From Hypericum androsaemum (taxonomy: Eukaryota > Streptophyta > Magnoliopsida > Malpighiales > Hypericaceae): DNA of 64,000 nucleotides. This document shows positions 46,866-58,568 of this stretch, piece after piece. The notes beneath the pieces were generated by a model. It was not told where the DNA came from. It did not search any database and saw nothing but the letters and a program-made list of their open reading frames with translations. A program made the position numbers and the translations under genes. The stretch covers positions 11,267,001 through 11,331,000 of the forward strand of contig OZ023192.1 in NCBI GenBank assembly GCA_963995505.1, read 5' to 3'. Position 1 is the first letter of the stretch, and every line of letters starts with the position of its first letter.

Positions 46866-49800
46866 TTGGATATGATAATACTCGATTATAGTTAAATGTC
46901 AATTTGCTATAGATACAAAAAGTAGTAAAAAAAGGTTTTTTTTTCATGTTGTCGTCCAGCGGCATCATGTTACCTGCCTAATTGCGTCATCGTTTACTAA
47001 AATTGCTTAGTTTATTTTGTAGTAGCGTAACCCAGTTTAATTTAAGCTTACGGAGTTAAATGTCCCTATTTCTATCACAAAGGTCAAGATTGGAAAAAAA
47101 AATTCATTAAAGTAATCTAATTATAGTGGACATTAGAAAAAGGTTATCTCTGCTGTTGGTATTTATTGCCCATGGAAATATAATAAGGCACGTCTAAATA
47201 TCTTCATATAACAATGATAAAATGTGAGTTTGGAAGTCGCATGCACGCAACCGAGTGGGCTTGCTCAAATTAAGGCAAACCCAAAAAATAAAATTACTTT
47301 AAAGATGAGTTTTTTCTTGAATTGTTTAGAACTAAGTACTTATTAAGAACCCTTAAAAAAGTACTTATTAAGTAACAGATTTTTTGTGCAAAAACTTTAA
47401 ATGAATACAAAATAAAGTGTTCAATTATCTCATAATTGTTTGAACTTGTGGTTCAACATAAAATTACCAGATGTGGAACATAAAATATCTAAGAAAAAGA
47501 AATTTAGTTGCAAGTTGCAATGCAATTAATTAAAAAAAGAAATTAAGTTGCAAGTTGCAAGTTGCAATGCAATTCATTTAAACACAGAGTGGTAGAAGAG
47601 ATCCTCTTCCATTTACACGGATATACACTGTAACACCGAGGCAAGAAATATGTAAACTCTTGCAATTTGCTTTAGAGGCCGCATTCAATTGCATGTCTGA
47701 AGTAGAGCAAAGATCTGAATATAACTACGAACCAAATAACAACAGCTACAAATCATCAAGTATCTTTTTTTTATAAATAAATTGTTGTATTCTACTAAAA
47801 TAGATCCCAAAGGAAAGTTACATCTAAGATACCAAATAAACGCATATTGACATGTACCACAGTAATAGATGCTATCTAAGTACAAACATCAATTGTCACA
47901 AAAAAAATCAAAGCCAAAAAGCCCTAAGGTCCTAAAAAATAGACCTGAATCATCAAGTATTCTAGTCGAATCAACTAATCGAAGTTTGACTCTACCGATT
48001 ACGAATGTAATGGCCGGCCCTTGTAGTCAGGCACGTTCCAATTACGTCAAGATTTGGTGAAGTCTCTCAGGATAGTTAATCACTGTTTCTCCTTTTTATA
48101 ATCATTCTTCTTCCTTATCCATTACCGTGACATAGGAACGATTAAACTAATTGAATGCCAGCTTCTCACTGAAAGAAACTTGCAGACTCGTTCTCATTTG
48201 AAATTAATTGCTATTTCCTTTAAAATACACAAGGGGGACAGAATTCCTTATCTTAATACAGAGTTAGTTGGGTGATTCAGTTGTTAGAAATAAGGTTATT
48301 CTTTGTGAGAAATTGTTTTATAGAATTATCATACCTTGTTTACAAGTTTAATTTACTCTTCCACATATGAAATTTAGGTATTGTTAACCCACTTGGCATT
48401 GGAATATCATAAGATTTCAAGCTCATGGTTAGATCCAAGCACTTTTTTGATTGACGGGCTTGAGATTATATGTCAAATACTTCAGATCTGTCGGTGCAAA
48501 TATGATGTAGCTTGTATTTATTTATATATTTTTTTTATGTTAAAAATCAAGCTCATAGTTGATTTGGTACGTACGAAAAAATACAATATGGAAAAGCTAA
48601 TCAAAAGAGCAAGAGATTTATCTAAAATATCTTTTTCCCTAAAATCGTTTTGTTCCGACTCCTTTCGTGTGTTCTTTCAAATTTTTTAATTGCTTTCTTC
48701 ATTCAATTCTAATTTTAGGAGTGCTAATATGACTACTCATTATATTTTGAATTTTTTGTTTGAATAAATATGCATATATATCATGAATTAATCATGTATT
48801 TTAAATGCACCATCCTGTATTATACTTAAAATTTAAAAATGCGTATAATGTCGTATTTTTTTTCAAAGATAGGCACAAATTTCAAAAGTACGAATAGCGA
48901 GGGCTTATAATATCTGTATAAAGAAACTAACTAGATTATGAGTAAAAGGAATATGTTAGTAGGACTATCATAGTGACATATTGGATATAATTTAGGGTTT
49001 TAATTATTTTGGAGTATAATGATCAGTTATCCTCATTTTCGTAGAGACTAATCAATCCTTATTCACATAAAGTTAGCTTCCGTTTTGTTACCAACTAGTC
49101 CATCCACTTTAGGCCCATCTTCATCATCAGATTTCAAAGGCAAACTTGACAATTGATCCTTAGTCCATCCACTTGAGGCCCATAATGATGTTGGTATCTT
49201 TTGGGATTTTATAGTGACGTAGTGGTTTTTTTGGTTTTTTTTAGTTTGTAATTCTGGTCAGAAACTTAAAATGAAGTGGAATATTTATAATCCATGTTAA
49301 CCCTGGAAAATAAGTACATCTGTTAAACGAAGGTCAAAGAAAACACGGGTAATTTTTTGGCTCGAATTTTATTAATCGTTACAAACCAAGGGTATAACCT
49401 TTAGAAGGTGGCAAAGTTCTGCCAACAAGCATTTAACAATGTTGCGTATCCAAAGACTCGAACCCGAGATCTAATTAAACTATAATAATTTACTAACCAA
49501 TTGATCTAAGTGTTTGTTAATACAATGAAATTTACCGTTAGCGATCCGAGATCCTTTCCCATGGCTTGATTTTTTCTGGCCCAAAAAAATGCTCTGTTCA
49601 AAAAATTGCTATATTTCCGCTTGTGTTTTACATAATTTGAAAAATACTGAATTTTAAATTACTGATACTATTTATAAATTAGAAAAATATTTACTAATTT
49701 AGTTAATAATTTCGGAATTAATATGTAATACTGATTTTTTATGTCGGCGTGGAAACCAAATATCGGGTAATTAATCGAAATCAATTATTAATTTATTTTC

Positions 49801-50352
49801 TTCCTTTTTCGAGTAAAAATAACACTTCCTAATCAAATTGAAAAGTCATACGACATATGAAAAATCATAAATACAAACTAGTTACAACTTCTAGGCTCGA
49901 GTTAGTCATTACTTCGAGAGTTATTCGATTCATGTTGTGGAACTAAATGTTCTTCTTTTTAATAAAAATGGATGAATTTTATACCATTGGGACCTGACAT
50001 AAGGGAAAAATGATATAGTTAAGATTTGTAATTATGCTTCATTTGGACAGGTTCAAAGACTGGGAAATGCATTTTTTTTTAAAGGTAAACCCTGAAAATG
50101 TATGGTTATAAAAAGAAAGAGAGGTTTCCCATTAATTTTTTGTGAGTTTATCATACTGCAGTAAATGTGAGTTCAAAATGAAAGTTTAATTTCAGAGATT
50201 ACATAATACACGGCCGTCTCATAACTCTACAGGTGTTATTAGCCGTTAATATAATATATGTAACATTATTTTTTTGAACCCTCTTGGTGGAACAGTTAGA
50301 TGCACAGCAACAAATATAATTGGAACTTACATACCTAGCACTCACTCACTAC
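46866..50352. other. Long intergenic AT-rich region
   Basis: No gene is supported. AAGTTGCAAGTTGCAATGCA is duplicated at 47508 and 47550. A member of the dispersed repeat (GTTGCGTATCCAAAGACTCG, then AACCCGAGATC) lies at 49370-49510. TCCATCCACTT(T/G)AGGCCCAT is repeated near 49100 and 49165. Confidence 0.45.
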
Positions 50353-51503
50353 AATCAACGCAAATAGGATTTTTCTCTCCCTTTTCCAAACAAAAAAAGT
50401 GGAGCTATTCTCTCTCATATCTGAGAGCCAATCTAGGACTTTTGTCCCTTTCTTTTTTCTGCCGCCGTTGGTGGCTCTTCTTTTCCGATCTACTCGCCGA
50501 TCTCCGATCTACTCGTCACTGTCACTGCCACCGCTCCATCTCCCAGCTCGTCGTCCCCATCGCATACCACCAACCAGCTCGTCCCAGTCGCTCCACCTCC
50601 CCGCTCGTCTTCACTGTTGCTGTATCCTCGACCTCGCCTCTCCGCCCTCGACCTCGCCTTCCAGTCCTAGCTCGCCCTCGTCCTCGCCTCTACCACTTCG
50701 CTCTCCGTCCGCCGTCGTCCCGCTCGTCGTCCCAGCTCGCCCTCGACCTCGCCTCTTCCGCTCACCACTTCGCCCATCTCGACTCATCGTTCTGCCGCCT
50801 CTGCTCGCTCTTCCGCTTTCGCCCTCGCCTTGCCACCGGCCTCTGGTCTCCTTGCCACTTCCGGCCTCCCTGTCCTCTCCATCTCAAGCCGCTCCTCTCT
50901 CGTCGCCGTCGCTTTCCACCCATCCTCTGTTGTTCTCCACGGCTCGGCCCTTTGAAGTCGTTGGTGGTCCCCGGGGAGGATGGTCGCCTCCGATCTCCTC
51001 CCCGGACTGCTTTGCTTGTGTTTTTGCTGCTGTTTCTTATTTTCACTTGTTTTTTGTTGTTGCTTTTGCTCCTGAGCCACGTCTGTTTATTGGTTATGTC
51101 GGGCTCTTGCGTCTGTTGTTCTGTTTTTGCTTAGATCTGGTTTTCTTTCGGTTCTCGTTGCTAATTCGATGGTTGCGAGTGGAGATCTTTATCGCGGTCG
51201 ATTTACGTCGACCTTGGCTCTCATCTGAGTGTATCTTGTATGCATTCAGTTGCCCTCTTGACGTTGTCTTGAGGTTCTTAGCCGAAGCTTGCTTCGGTAG
51301 AATTCTGCCCCGATCGTTAGCCTTCGTGCTTCTTCGATCGCCCTTCGCTCCCCCCTTTGTGCCACCCTGCTGCCATCGGATCTGCTTTCGTTTTCTGTTT
51401 GGATTTCATGTCTTGTGTCTGTATTTCTGCTTCACTTTCTTGTCTTATGCTTGTAATCTGTTTTTAATATAGGCTCCACGCCATTTTATCCCTAAAAAAA
51501 AAA
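50353..51503 (+). mobile_element. Poly(A)-tailed retroposon, probably a non-autonomous LINE derivative
   Basis: It ends TTTTATCCCT followed by ten A (51494-51503). AGCACTCTCACTAC follows, and the similar AGCACTCACTCACTAC precedes the element (50337-50352), a target duplication with a 2-bp indel. The first 600 bp are very C-rich with degenerate CCCTCGACCTCGCCTC units. The last 400 bp resemble a LINE 3' region (CTTGTAATCTGTTTTTAATA before the tail). No reverse transcriptase or endonuclease motif is present. Overlapping 286- and 357-codon frames are low complexity and I do not accept them as genes. Confidence 0.65.
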
Positions 51504-51516
51504 GCACTCTCACTAC

Positions 51517-52669
51517 TTATCTTCGCTTAATTAATCTATATCAAGTCAACGACCAGATATATATATTGTTTTTGTTCCACCGGCCAAGAGATAATATTGT
51601 TTTCAAAATTGCATATTGTTAGAATTTAAAAATTGAAATCCCTATCCACTCATAATTTTAGGAAAAAAATAGAAATTGTAGGTTATACTAAATAAATTAA
51701 AAAGATTTTAACGGATACACAGGATAATTTTCAAATCTTCTTAAAATTTAAACAAAGATTATATTAGATAATCTCCAAATGTTTTTTAAGTTTAAATATT
51801 AGGCTACATTGCACAAAGAATTTATGTTTCTCTCTCTCCTTTTTTAGTTGTGTTATTAATTAAAGTGAACTCTCCTTCTTCAACACATTTGCCTTCATCC
51901 TCAAACAATGGGTTGGATATGAGTTAACATTGTTGGGCCTGGTGAAAGGCTAGGAGATGAAGCCCAACAATGAGCTTTAAGCTGCCAGCAGAAATTATTA
52001 ACACACGCGGATGGCCCGAAAATTTTAATCACGAAGAATTTGTTAAAAAGTTGTGTAATTAAAACTTACTTCGATCTAGAGTTTGTGGATAAATTTTTGT
52101 TACGATTATACAAGATTGTCCACCAAAATAATTGACAAATATGTACACAATATTTTAATTTTAAAAACAGCAAGAGAGTAATTAATATTAGGAATGGAAC
52201 CCTTCCAAAATTCTTACGACCAATACGTTGACAGGTTTTATAATGGCAAACATTTCTGAGGAATAAACGTCATTTGATTCAATAAGGCCTTGAAAATTTT
52301 GTTAGCTAATAATGGGCTAAACTTGGTTTGATAATAAAATGACCAAAGTTAGTTTGTTTATAATTAGAAAGTGGTATTTATTAAATTAATAATTCAAAAA
52401 ATAATCATTACGTTAGTTTTCATTTTTGTATGAAAAAATATGTTGTCGATGTAACCGAAATATATTAAACCTATGTGGTCTTATCACAAATAATTACAAA
52501 TAAATTACTAAATATAATTCTTTTTATATTTGCCACCACATATTTAATTTTTTTGTTATTGCACAATTTTCTTCATTTTTCTATTAAATTAAGAAAATTA
52601 GCTTATATCTTACTACTTTTTAATATGATCTTCTTTTTGTATTATACATTTTTCTGCAGTTTGATTATA
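51517..52669. other. Intergenic AT-rich DNA
   Basis: No gene or structured element was recognised. Confidence 0.45.
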
Positions 52670-53180
52670 CAATAAAAACTATATAAATTGATATTATGTA
52701 AAGTGATAACCTTCCTAAACTAATAAAAAATTTTGGTCCCGAGTTGAGACTATTGTTAAAATTCAATAAACTCTCTATCGTAATAACTTATACTTTTTTA
52801 AAAAATATTAATGTTAAATCTTGGTCTCAACTTAAGCATAAAGTAATATTTTTTAAATAAAAATGTGTTTTTACATATTTTAGGAATTTGAAAACAGTTT
52901 AACATAAGTTATTATGCTAGACTTTTTTGTTTGATAAATGCTAGTCTAATTTATAAGTATTTTTTGGGAGAAAATTTTATCATAAATAAATGTTAATAAA
53001 TTATTTAGAAAGTTAAGAAACTATTGAAATTTTCTATGTGACAATAAGTGTGATTATCATTAATATATTTTTTGGTGACTTAAATATAGATAAAACAATT
53101 TTTTTATTTACCTATAGACCAAAAATTTAGTTTTACTATTTTTGGAGCTAAAAATAATTTTTTTAAAGTGATTTTATTTT
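52670..53180. mobile_element. Second Emigrant-like MITE, related to 32745-33320
   Basis: It starts CAATAAAAACTATATAAATTG after TA. The interior matches the reverse orientation of the 32.7-33.3 kb element in order: GGTCCCGAGT, CTCTATCGTAATAACT, GATACTTTTT-like, and TTTTTTGTTTGATAAAT. The right end is decayed. No coding frame. Confidence 0.65.
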
Positions 53181-53740
53181 TCAATCCTAACGATAAAGTA
53201 TAGTACTTATCCCGATTCCGTAACCATAAGAAAACATCGGTGGATTTACTGGGAGAAGGGGCAAAATTTAATGGCCGCTGTACGGTGAATCACAAGGATC
53301 ACCATGGTAAATAGTTGTTTGTTTTTACAAATTAAACAACCTCGTAACATTTTATTCGTTTTCCAAATGATATCATCACCAACCGAATAATAATTATAAT
53401 AATCTTTTGCTTCAGACCAACTGAATTATTTTTTTCATAAACCTATTTTATTCATTCTCGGCTCTGTAAATGAATTCTTTTTATATTTGTAAGACCTAAG
53501 TATAATCTAATAAAATTGAAGTCTCTTACCAAAAACAGGCCAACAACGAAGTCTTCCCATGATTGCATACAGCCATACAAGTCCTAATCATTAGTTCCCC
53601 ACCTCTGTCTATAATAGTCCCCCACCTGCAAATTTCTTCCCTCTACTTGTGACTCAAAAAAAAAAAAACAATCTCAGCGGCTCATATATTTCACACATCA
53701 AAAAATTTTAGTTATCCAGTCCCAATTCCTTCCTCCAACT
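53181..53740. other. Upstream region of the 53.7-kb gene
   Basis: No gene. CTATAATAGTCC near 53610 is a possible TATA element about 130 bp before the ATG. An A-run at 53658-53669 lies in the presumed leader. Confidence 0.4.
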
Positions 53741-54203
53741 ATGCCTCTCTCAGAACCCACTTCATCATTTTCTTCTTCTTCCTCTCCACCTTCCACATTG
53801 CCTGAGGCCTCTCCCAACAGAACTCAACTCGTGTCCAAATCCGTATCCGAAAGGTTACTGCAAAAGTTTTACGATGCGAGCGAGTTCGATTTCGACTACG
53901 AGAAAAGCGGGTTGTGGTCGCCTCCGATCAGGAGGAGCGTGTTCTTGAACTCGCCGGACCGGATGATTATGGAAGGTGAATTGTTTGAGAAGCTCAGACA
54001 TGTCATTGATTCTCGTCGCAAGTATACGAAGCATAAAAGCCGTTGTACGGTATGTTTGGCTCAACTTTTGTTCATCTTATTATTAATTTCCATTACCAAA
54101 TTTGATGTTTGTCTAAATAGTTATCAGTATTTTTAATGGGAAGAAATATATTTGCTTGGTTTGCCAGGCCATTTGGTGCTTTCAAACGAAGAGTGTCAGC
54201 TGA
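53741..54203 (+). CDS. Small plant protein of unknown function, two exons
   Basis: Exon 1 (53741-54049) and exon 2 (54168-54203) join in phase 0 with a GT donor (ACG|GTATGT) and a TTTGCCAG acceptor, giving 114 residues. The N-terminal 25 residues are Ser/Pro-rich. Then comes a compact region with [32 protein letters not shown] and RRSVFLNSP, a Leu-rich helix ([15 protein letters not shown]) and a basic end, [17 protein letters not shown]. Without splicing the frame runs into the intron for 28 more codons. The domain-like middle and the clean splice sites argue for a real gene. I do not recognise a named family; no signal peptide or membrane segment is visible. Likely soluble. Confidence 0.75.
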
Positions 54204-55156
54204 TTTATTGGCCGGTGAAGGAAAGCCATTGAGAATGTTGCAGCAAAAGAAGACTTGGATTCAGCTCTTTTTTTTTAGTTTGATACAATAGTGTAAATCT
54301 AATTATTTGTTTAGATGTATATATTAATTAATGCACAAGTGGCAAAATAGTATATTTTTTTATTGTAATCCACTTCATTTTAATGGATGAAATGATTGAT
54401 TGATGTAATCTCTCAACGTTGGGAGATTCTGACGAGTGACAAGACAAGTTCACCGCCTCGTGAAACTGCAACCAAACCAAAAGTAGGGGTCAGCCAAAAC
54501 CCGAAAATACTAACAACGCCTTTCGAAATAGTCATAATTGGCACCAACTAATAATGATGAGCCGAAGCCCCGAGGTAAGGTGGAGGGACACTAACAACAA
54601 TTAAATGCTACACGACGGAAGTTGGTGATTCAATTTATGACAGTTGTAATATTTGTATAAAATTTTACTTTAACCAAGCATTATTGAGTTAATTTTGACT
54701 TTTCGAAATGGTGAAAAATGACATACACACCAAGGTCATGATTAAACAACGTGTTTCAGAATGATATATATCGAACAAAAATATATACCCTAGTCAATTC
54801 TATTATTAATACCCACCTTTCTTTCCCTCAAAAAAATACCCACATCTCTAGTTTCATAAACGCCGTCACCCAATACCGAAGGTCGAGAATCTCACACACA
54901 TTTGTTGCAAAATATTGGCAGAGCTCATATCACCAAAACAAATTCATATCCTAACTAATTTAAACACAGTGAATAATATCTTAAAGACACAATCTAAGAA
55001 GCGACGAACAAGAGAATGTTTCTTTTTTGAAGAGTAAACAAGAGAATGTAACAAGGATGATCATAACACTAAAATCACTTCCCGTCAATATATAAATGGT
55101 GGGTCATGCCCCTATATAAAAATGAAAAATTAGTAAAAGTATAACAGAAACAAATC
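54204..55156. other. Intergenic DNA
   Basis: The first ~180 bases are probably 3' untranslated region of the preceding gene. No other gene or repeat was recognised. Confidence 0.45.
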
Positions 55157-57850
55157 TTACTCATAATCCAAACTCTTAGTTAGAGGATCGTGCAACACCT
55201 CATCCTGATTACTACTATTGCTACTGGCCTCAGAAGAGGGATCCCCTCTCTCAAAGTTGCAGCCACCGGTCTCAGTAAAATTTTCCTGCAGTAAAAACCA
55301 TGTGAGAAAATTTGTAGGAGGGTAAAAGCACCTCGGCAAGGTCAGAGTGACCCGCCTTGAAGTTGAAACTGTGAAATCTGATCCCCGTAAATTACCACTT
55401 GTCGTACGAGTACAATGAGGGAAGCTAACACCCTGCAAGTCGTCAAGATACACCTCAAAGCAAGAAACTAAGAGTAAATCAGAAATAACATAATCATAAG
55501 CGGTCTCCACATGGTGCTTGGAGAGAGCATCCGCCGCACGGTTACCCTTCCACTAGGTATACTGGATATCAATATCCCAGCTCCTCGCCAGCAGTTCTCG
55601 CGCTCTCGATATAAATATCGCCAGAGGGTGGGCTTGGTCCACGCCTTGTCCAACGCATAGGATAGCCAGAGATAAGTCCATCTCTACCTGGACCCTTTAG
55701 AACCCCTCTCCCATGTTAGCTCGAGCCCGAGGACTAAAGTCTAGAGCTATATAGCCAAGAAGGTACAACTCTCAATGCCCTTAGCAAACCCACACAATCA
55801 AATGCCACCCGCATTGCAGATAATATCACCAGTCCCAGCAGGTCCCAGGTTGCCCATCGAAGCTCCATCTGTATTGAGCTTGACAAAGTTCTCTACGGGT
55901 CCGGGAGGGGTGTCCGAGGTGGTGTCTGGCCGAAAGGCAGAGTCGTTCCGCCATAGCCACAGCCACTAGCATGCGGTCACGAAGGTTGTTACCCATCATA
56001 GGCCATCTATGGGAGTGGTGGTGTCTGAAATGTGACCCCAGAGCCACTGGCGGGGATCCGTCTTAGTGTAGAAGTCTTGTGGAGGTCGTGGCAGAAGGAA
56101 AGCCCACAATGTCTTAGAGAACTTGCAATTATGAGACCTGTGCAACAGGGACTCAGATTCAGTACCACATCTCCGACACGTATCATCCTCCATAAAATAC
56201 CTTTGAGTCTGCTTCACATTCGTCATCAACTTGGAATGAAAAAACAACCAAATGAAAAAAATGAATCCTCTCGGGACCCCGTATGGACCAAATCTGGGTT
56301 TAGATCAGATCAGCATGTGACATCTTCACATCCATGCACAAAATCATGTATAGAGATTGAGTAGAGAAATGTCCATCCTGGCTGAGGCTCTAGGATAGCA
56401 CGTCCATCCAAGCTGGCGAGACCTACAAAAAAGTCAATGTCAGAGAGCCAATAATGTGTGCATGCAGGAAGGTCTCCAAGCGAGAGATATCCCAACCATT
56501 CCCAAGGGTTCAATACTCAGCCACCCACTTCCCGACCTCCTCACCAGGAAGATCACCAAAGCAGTAGTTCTGGAGAGGAGAGGGAGAGAGCCATAGGTCA
56601 TCTCAGAAGGACTTACGAAGCCCATTACCCATGTTCCATCGAAGACCATGGATAAGAATCGGTCGGGCCTTCACCATAGCCCTCCAGGTGGCAGATGAGC
56701 CATATTTTGGCTTCAGCAGATCCAGGTCGCTACCATACTTGTCAATCAGAAGACATGCTAAGAGGGGGTCCTGAGACTAGAGGAACCTCCATGACAGGTT
56801 AGCAAAGGATGCCATATTGACCTTTTACATAGGCCAGAGTCTAGGGCATGCTACCTTTTTGGGGAGGCACATGGTATCCCAACTAATAAGATGAATCTGA
56901 GGGTAGTCCTGGTGGGAGCTTCAAATGAACTCGCGAACAAAACAATCCATATCCCAGTAAAGATCAGCAAGCAACAGATCCATCTGCATCATATAAGCAG
57001 GGATGGAGGACAAGACCGAGCGAGCAAGCGTCAGACGACCTGTCCTGCTCAAGGATCTCGCCTTTCATCCAGCTATCTTGCCATGGTGCTTCTCCAGAAT
57101 ATAGTGGTACGACTGACAATGGTCCCGTCTGAGATCAGTATGGGCACCCAGGTACTGGCCCAAGTCCGCAATCAGGGGAATACTCATCACATTGCTGAGC
57201 TGGCTAGCAAGCTCTGGGCATAGCCTGCTGCCTTGAGCAGCCACAAAAGGTCTCAAGGAGGTCTCGTACCACCTCGGCCTGGGTAATAGAGGTCTCACAC
57301 AGGAGGATCAGATCATCGGCGAACATCAGGTGAGAAAGGGAGGAGCGCGATGCATCAGGCGGACAGGTTCTCATCTACCATATTATACCAGTTTCTCAAT
57401 GGTATGTGAGAGTCTCTCCATACATAGAATAAAAAAGATAAGGGAAAATAGGATCACTCTATCAAATTCCATGGGTCGGGGAGAAGGTATTGATCTTCTC
57501 CCCATTCCAAAGAACGTGCATCGAAGTAGTCGAGACACACTTCATAAATCAGTTGATAAAGGGCATAAGAAGTCCCGTCAGGAGATGCGTCTCCCTGAGG
57601 AAATCCTAGTTAAAACGGTCATAAGCCTTCTTCAGGTCAAGCTTAATAACCATCCAGCCAGTCTCGCCCCTTTTCTGGGGCATCAAATGGACCACCTCCT
57701 AAAGAATAACTATGTTGTCCGACATATAACATCTCGAAACAATGCTGGACTGCGTCGGAATGACCATAGTATCAAGGAGGGGCTTCTTCCCGTCAATATG
57801 TTCGTGTCTTCCCCCTCCCATTTTCTCTGCGAAAACTTTTTAGGACAACT
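55157..57850 (-). pseudogene. L1-type LINE remnant: reverse transcriptase, zf-RVT and RNase H
   Basis: On the minus strand, SDNIVILQ lies near 57720 and LDLKKAYDRFN near 57635. The catalytic LMFADDLILLCE (FADD in place of the YVDD of copia) is at about 57330-57295. Further on are the zf-RVT zinc finger TQRYFMEDDTCRRCGTES and CKFSKTLWAFLL (56247-56090), then WWLWLWRND and the RNase H start FVKLNTDGASMG (55900-55850). Stops and frameshifts occur throughout. Endonuclease and ORF1 are absent, so it is 5'-truncated, as LINE copies often are. The 3' end near 55157 lacks a visible poly(A). Confidence 0.85.
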
Positions 57851-58236
57851 ATTTAAAAAATTGTCAAACCTACATCATCAAAATCAACACGATTACAGCT
57901 GATACTGATGGTTTTAGACTTGTTGTTCACATTGACGGATCAATTCTTTGAAATTTGCTTTGTCAGTGTCAAATATGGTTAAAAATCGTGACACCGAACT
58001 GAGCTTACTCGTAACAAGAAAGAATGATATGCAGAGTTAAACCATAACAATCCCAGAGTTTGAACCATATATTTCCTAAATATTTATAATGTCTTGTGTC
58101 ATTGAGGTATAAGCCCTTTGACGATATGTAGAGTTCATCTATATTTATTTTTCCTTTTTGCTAATTTGTACCATGAAGTCACAATAAAAGAATTTGGCGT
58201 TTCTAAAAAAATCCATTGTCTTATGCAAGTCGTGTG
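57851..58236. other. Short intergenic stretch
   Basis: 57940-58010 contains GTGACACCGAACTGAGCTTACT, resembling the interior and end of the TAGGGGTGAG MITEs, but no paired left end is clear. Confidence 0.35.
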
Positions 58237-58568
58237 TGGATTGGATCCGGAGTAAAGGGCTATTCCGGACTATTTGGATTGAAGGTATCGATAATGGCAC
58301 GCCCCGATTCTGACAATAGCATGCCCCAGTTACGACAATGGCGTGCCCCAGTTACAACAATGACTTACCCAGTTACTGATAATGAGATGCAGTTACGACA
58401 ATGTCATGTCCTGTTACCGATAATGACATGTCGGTGATCTCTTGGATCCCCTATCACTCACACACACTTTTTTTTTATTTTTACCCCTATTTTTAAATTT
58501 ATTTATAAAAATGATCCCCTTATCCTTTAGTCCAAATAGTCCGGAAAAGACCCATTCCGAACCCAATT
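58237..58568. mobile_element. TIR element carrying a 22-bp minisatellite (member 2)
   Basis: The left arm TGGATTGGATCCGGAGTAAA, then TTCCGGACTATTTGGATTGA, is mirrored on the right by TTAGTCCAAATAGTCCGGAA and then CCATTCCGAACCCAA. Between the arms are about six degenerate 22-bp units. Both the arms and the unit are related to those of 23929-24381. No coding frame or clear target duplication. Confidence 0.7.
58291..58436 (+). repeat. 22-bp minisatellite, about six degenerate units
   Basis: Units follow AATGGCRTGCCCCAGTTACR, starting near 58291, 58315, 58337, 58359, 58381 and 58400. They match the reverse complement of the 24.1-24.3 kb units (AATGGCA...CAGTTATGTGAT). Confidence 0.8.

Noticed and set aside
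50274..51472. Overlapping 286- and 357-codon frames on the plus strand
   Set aside because: Both are Pro/Ser/Leu/Arg-rich, overlap in different frames over C-rich tandem units and have no domain. They lie inside a poly(A)-tailed retroposon.
57330..57902. 190-codon plus-strand frame
   Set aside because: Antisense to LINE reverse transcriptase, including the LKKAYDR and FADD regions, which are on the minus strand.
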